64,000 bases of DNA, taken from assembly GCF_018139145.2 (NCBI RefSeq), contig NC_059475.1:18976937-19040936 (forward strand). Direction: 5' to 3'. Positions 58,486 through 64,000 of this stretch are shown here, one piece after another. A program made the position numbers and the translations under genes. Under the pieces are notes generated by a model, which worked only from the letters and a program-made list of their open reading frames with translations, had not been told where the DNA came from and did not search any database. How positions within the stretch are numbered: position 1 is the first letter of the stretch; every line of letters starts with the position of its first letter. This DNA comes from Gymnogyps californianus (taxonomy: Eukaryota; Chordata; Aves; Accipitriformes; Cathartidae).

Positions 58486-61400
58486 TAAGAAACTGAAAAT
58501 GTAATGACTAAGTATTCATGCACAGAGCAGGAAATCCTTATCTGAACTCTGTATAGAAATAAATTAATCTCATATACACTTGTATTCATGTAAGATATAT
58601 GTGATCCATTGGTGATAGGTTAAAGTGTGAGTCTGTAGCAGTAAACTAAATACTGTAAACTACTGTACTCAGGTTATATTAACAACATTAAAGCTCTAGA
58701 AATCTGCCTTTTGCTCAAAAAAAACCTGCCAGCCACATACTACTGATCTCACTCTACCACTTTTTATCAAAGTAGCCATCACTAAGACCTGTTTTAAGTC
58801 CCAATTATGGTTGATATTTCTATACAGAAAACTGATCACTGTAAAAGAGGGTTATTCTCGCTTTCATTTCAGTACATGGACCCAAGAATGCAGTCGTTAA
58901 TACTCAGAACTCCTAGTGCTGTACTTAAGAGCTGAAATTAAAAACATCTCCATTGCCACTAATAGCTGCCAGTTTATTCACAGGATGAAAAGTCTCAGAT
59001 TATAACAGCATGGATACGGTGACATTCAAGTGTATTTGGCAGCAAACTCGAAGAGCAAGAGAAGCAAAGAGGAAAACCACAGAGACAAGATTCAAAGTGT
59101 ATTCTGTCATTTCTATAAGATAAGTACTGGGTACCTCTGTTCTGATAACTGCAGAGCATTTTTCAATTCTCACATTAGCAATCCAACATATGGGTGAGGT
59201 AGATGAGTACAACTTTCTTACACATATGGAAAACTGATGCTGAGACACATCAGGTACAATTTTCAAGGTCTATTATTTTCATTTATTTAATTCTAGGTAC
59301 AAGTGCTCAAAAGACAATCAAATTGAATGTTAATGGGATATGATATGAACTCCTGTGCCTGCAGGTTTTTAAAATATCCAAGTAACTTAACAGCAGAGAG
59401 AAGAATAAAACCCTGAATCTAACTTTCTGGATCTTTATTTCAGTTGTTATCCTCCTTGCTTCCCTGGCTTGGAGGCTGAAGTCCCAGTTAGACCGTGAAC
59501 ACTGGAATGGCTAAACAGACAGCAAACTTAAATGGCTAAATACAGCTTTGAATTAAGATTCCTCCCTACCAGCTCAGAAACTAGCAGACCACAATGAAAA
59601 ACCATCAACACCAAACTAGTAATAGATCATCCAAAACAGAAGAGTTAGAATGGACACTGTCCTGCTCCTAACAAAGCCAACGACAAAAGATGTCACTTAA
59701 TTCTGGAACAGTAAATGACCAAATAATTACACAATTTACATTCACGATATTGGTTTAGATATTTTTGGCTAACCTTTTCTGGCTTAAAACCAAATTATTT
59801 TTTTTCTCCCCAAGTCCAAATCTGTATATCACAATACCCTTTAGACACTTTAAAAAACCCAAAACCATCAAACTTGCAAAATGACCTGGCAATGCCAGAT
59901 CCCACATAAGTGATAGGTTCATGCTGACAATTCGAATTTTTTGAAAAGTAGGTGCACTTTCATAGCTAAATATGGATTTGAGAGCCCAAGATTCTACACA
60001 CAGTGGAAGAGCTAGCTACTAGTATTACATATATGAGGAAGCCTTCAGCCTTCTCCCTGGTATCTGTGTCCCTTTACATTATGTAAACATGGTACATCTC
60101 AATACTAATGGCATTTATTATGTAGCTACTGCTGAACTGCACACCTTACTTTTATCTGTTATTATATAACTGAGGCTTCCTACATTATTTAAATTAGAAA
60201 CGAAATAGTAGTTTTTAACAGGCTTTCATATTTACAATAAAGAAAAATTTTTCCCAATGCAATTGCAGACATTTTAAAAGTAAAGCAAATTTGGAACAAT
60301 TTAATATGTTATTCTTTCCCTTTACTTGGAAGTAACTTTTAAGGTCATGTATTGAAAAGCTGCATCTAATCAAAATGAAGTTTTACCTAACTTTTTATGA
60401 GTCCTGACAATGGGGTAGAAGTTTTGTAGAAAGACAAGGTCATAAATTATCTGATCAGTGAGGCTGACAACAAAAATTTACTGGCATCTCTGGTTCAGCC
60501 ATTATAATTAGTATAAAAATAAAAAAGTTAATCTCCAATACATTGCAGTTATATGTGTTGTACTACTATCAAACAGTGGAAGGGGCTTCTGCTTCTAGAG
60601 AAGTAACAGTAATTAGCAGAATGCTTTTTTTAGTTCACTAATTAAAATAAGTGTTCTAAAAGATGGTGTCCCATATGGAACTGCAAAAGGTTTTCGAAGA
60701 AGTGAATAGAAAACTGGCATACAACACTCAGCATCTTTCCAAAAAGAGTTTAAATGTTTTTGGTAGTTTTTTTGTTTTGGTTGTTGTTTGTTTTGTTTTT
60801 TTAAGGGGGTGTGTGTTTTGGTTTTGTTTTTTTAATTCTTTTAAGGCTATCATTATGTATGTACGAGTATCAAAATTTTAAATTTTCTAGCTGCACTTTT
60901 TGTGTAGGAAAGACCTCCTAAAGTCTTTGTATTATCATGACCAAAACCAGGCAGAATGCAATCTTAGCTAACCCACTCCTCCAGGCAATAGGCTTCATCT
61001 ATAAATCAGCTTTCTGCCCCCGCTTCCCACAGATCAATGTCACAAGCAACTATCTAGGGAGCAGCAGGGAAGCCAAGCTGGTGACCATGTTCAAACACTC
61101 CAATAGGTTACTGAGCAGTGGCGTTAGGTGTCAGAGTCCAACAAACCTGTTGTTTCACCCTATGTAAACCAGAGTGCTTTAGAGTGGTTCATCAGGAAAA
61201 CAACAGTGTGAGACTGCTTTCGTATCACTATACTTCAGGAAGAACTACTCAAAGGTCAGCAAATCAGACAAGCAAAAGTCAAAACAAAAAAGAGAGGGGA
61301 AAAAAGGAAGTAAAAGTTACCAGCATATGATGTGTAGATGGAAGAGTATATCAAACCCTGCTCAAATAAATGCTCTCTATGGTCTCCTATCAGTTTTTTA

Positions 61401-62078
61401 GACAGTCAGACACTGTCCTCAGATGAGCAAAATAATGAAAATTCCCTCTTCCTTTTTTGTGTAATGCAAGTATCAATTGCTCTAGTTACTCATTCACTCA
61501 AGTCCCACAAGAAGAACAGTCAGAAAAATATGAGAAGAAAATGAGACAAACATTGCAACTTATGCTGCTGGGCCAGAGAGGGCAGTAAGGAAAGATTTGA
61601 GAGCTCTACTATTAATAACTGATAAAAGAAAAGTATACTTCAGTTTCATTCATAAGACATAATCCACACCCTAATACAGACAAGTGGGAAAATTTTTACA
61701 GATCTCAGCTGGCTCCAGATCAGGCTCAGGGTGATGTAGATCAAGGATGCATTCCCTAATTACAGAGCATGCTGAGCACCACCTGCAAATCACTGGCTAG
61801 ACTGAACTTCCAGTGACTTCAGTGCAAACAGCAGATACCCTGAACCCCATAAAGCCATCTGCTACGCATGAAGCTGATGAAAAAGTCTAGCAGAATGAAG
61901 CTATGAATCAACTTTGACTCATAAAACATAGCTTGCACATCATAAAGATAAGGAAAACACACCTTTGGCATGTCTGCTGCTAAATGACCCTTCCTTCCTA
62001 CTAAAAAAAGTAAGCTGATCTAAGGAACAGTAAAACCCTCCAGTACTTCACTGTTTCAAGCACCTCTGCAGAAGCCTG
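58486..62078. other. non-coding stretch, no gene seen
   Basis: AT-rich sequence. A T/G-rich run lies at 60763-60835. Short frames (60-88 codons) look like chance. Old repeat at 61690-61850 listed separately. Confidence 0.6.
61690..61850. mobile_element. possible old amniote repeat
   Basis: CTCCAGATCAGGCTCAGGGT and CTTCCAGTGACTTCAGTGC echo the GGATCAGGCCC and CACTGACTTCAATGG boxes of the family noted at 16745 and 45698. Strong decay, tentative. Confidence 0.3.
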
Positions 62079-62560
62079 GTGAACCTCGCTGGTGTTACAG
62101 CACTTTTACAGGTTTGTGCTTGTGTTTCCCCTGGTTTGGCTCAGTCCAATGCGCAGGCGGTGCTGCCTAATGCTCTGCGAGAGGCTTTCAGTTCTTGCTT
62201 AACAAAGCTTTCCTCCCACATGTCATATGTATTCAGGCTACACTCTGTTTATCTAGTATCTCCCTCTTTCTCTTTCTCTCTCCCCCTCCCCCTCCTTCCC
62301 ACCCCCTCGTCCCCAGAAGAGAATAACCATAATGTGCCTATCGCTTGCAGAAACAGACAGCTCAGCTCCCCCTTGCCATCTGGTCATACTTTGGTCTCTC
62401 AGCTGTCGTCAACATATGAATCCCGTTGTTTTGACTAGTGGGGTCCCAAGGAACAAGCAACAGTGCAGACTGCAGGGAATCAGGATGCCCTTTTCTCTCT
62501 TCCTTAAACCAAAAAGCAACCCACATAATTACAAAGTGAAAGAGTGTTTGTGAAATGCAA
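62079..62560 (+). other. GC-richer block with long pyrimidine tract
   Basis: A pyrimidine tract at about 62261-62314 (TCTCCCTCTTTCTCTTTCTC and on) ends in CCCCAG at 62311-62316, resembling a very strong + strand splice acceptor. Upstream lies a GC-richer piece with CAATGCGCAGGCGGTGC. Downstream frames are open for about 40 codons (E-E-N-N-H-N-V-P-I-A-C-R) but I see no good donor. It may be an exon boundary on the + strand, a CT microsatellite, or an unannotated regulatory block. Confidence 0.2.
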
Positions 62561-64000
62561 TAGAACGCACAATCCTTCTACCTTTGCTCATGTGATGGGG
62601 ATCCTGTCAGCCACACCAGGCTATTCTGTAACCCAGCAAATACATTTATATATTGACTTAACTTCAAGACACATTTTGCTGCCTTCATCACCAGCATGTG
62701 ACCATCCTGTCCTGCTTACTCCTCAACCTTTTACCTCTTTAAAAGCAAAAAATAAAAATCAAGCTCCCACAAAAGGCACAGATAAATATATAAACCCTTG
62801 ATGCACAAGAATTTATCTTCCAAAGATAGAAGACTTTAAAAGATAACTCAAAGTTTGTACTGATTGGTAGAATGGGTGGGGAGGAGATTAAAAAAGAAAA
62901 AAATGGGGCGACTTAGCTTACGAAATACAGAAATTTCTACAAAAGGGAAATGGTTAATATTATTTCTATGCTAGAACAGCATTAGAAGTTTATGATGTAT
63001 GTTGATGATAAAATTAAAATACTTTTTTTAAGTACAAAGAATCAAAGTTGGTTCTTCACCCCGTGTGGTTGAAACATAGTGGAAGCAGCTGACTCTGAAC
63101 AACTCGGCAGCTTTAAGGAACACTACTGCACCAAAGTCTCAGCAAAATGATCAGCTCGTGCACCCTCTCTTGCCAAAATGGAGTCAGTGAAACTCCCAAC
63201 AGGCATCTGAATCCTTCCATGACAATTCTTTGGTGAGTTCAGAACCCAACATCTGAGGACTGCAACAAGGAAGCACAAAATGAATCTTTATGCTTGGATT
63301 GGGAAGAAGGCATAACTTAGAAATATGCATTTAAAAACTCACATTGGTGTCTTAGTAGTAAGTTTGAAAGACTGCTTTGTTTTTCCATAACTCATTCAGG
63401 ACAGCTCTGTGAAAGCTTCCTAAGATCTGTTTCTGAATCATATACTTTTCAAAATTCAGGTTTTATGTAAACAAAGTTGCCGTTCTCCCACTGTATCACT
63501 AAAATTATTCACCTGGTGCTGTTTTATTCAAGTAGGAGTGTGTCTCTTGCTCCAACAGTTCAACACGTTTAGGTTCACTAGTCTAGCAACCACTATATAG
63601 TTAAACCTTTGTCTGTGAGTATGTTAAAAGGTATTATATCACAAAACATATGCAAATAGAGAAACAAAGCAAAAAGATAATTTTAAATTATATTCACATA
63701 AAACACTCTATTTTCTCTCATGCAGCATACAGACAGAAAGATATCATGAAGCTTTGCCGGAAGAGCAGCCAGATGGCACAACAGGTCTCCCTCCAAAGAT
63801 GCAGTACCATTTGAGCCCCTTGTCTCTCACGCTTACACCTACACAACCAAAGGTATCATCACAAGTAGCTCTTTGTCAGCTTTCACGATTCAAAATGTGG
63901 GTAGAGTTCAACTTTTAACAAGTAACATCATAAGATTTGCATCTTGCATCTATATAGTGGCAGGTATCTGCCCACCTGAGAGCAATTACAATAGCAGCAA
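62561..64000. other. non-coding stretch to window end
   Basis: AT-rich sequence; no gene, RNA or repeat recognised. Confidence 0.6.

Overview
This window is vertebrate nuclear DNA, almost certainly from a neognath bird. It is AT-rich and has no long open frames, operons or ribosome-binding sites. The bird diagnosis rests on two things. One is a CR1 LINE 3' end with the ATTCTATGATT terminus (57342-58002). The other is three solo LTRs of an ERVL-like family, each beginning TGTCCTGGTTTCGGCTGGGA on its own strand or ending with the complement of that. Scattered, strongly decayed MIR-type SINEs and other old amniote repeats fit this assignment.

The layout is that of a gene desert or the inside of a very large intron. 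No complete protein-coding gene, tRNA, rRNA or CRISPR array can be supported. From left to right: MIR relics (1050-1850); solo LTR 1 on the + strand (3661-4257); solo LTR 2 on the - strand (6426-7015); old repeats (8735-8895, 10378-10640); several stretches whose texture suggests conserved noncoding elements (10915-11300, 14600-14830, 17440-17870, 19480-20060, 20990-21240, 28290-28400); a G-rich quadruplex candidate (25985-26023); a 31-nt microexon candidate on the - strand (29081-29111); a protein-like but frame-broken stretch on the - strand (30023-30345); an unexplained 196-codon open frame (43417-44007); solo LTR 3 on the - strand (49235-49817); an old repeat (52875-53316); a decayed C2H2 zinc-finger relic (54785-54960); and the CR1 (57342-58002) with a MIR 3' end beside it (58300-58485).

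If the window belongs to a transcribed locus, the best clue is the 29081-29111 microexon. It has a long pyrimidine tract, an AG acceptor and a GTAAGT donor, so the host gene would run right to left. I could not name that gene. The remaining open frames under about 140 codons are what chance gives in 64 kb of AT-rich DNA, and they are not annotated as genes.
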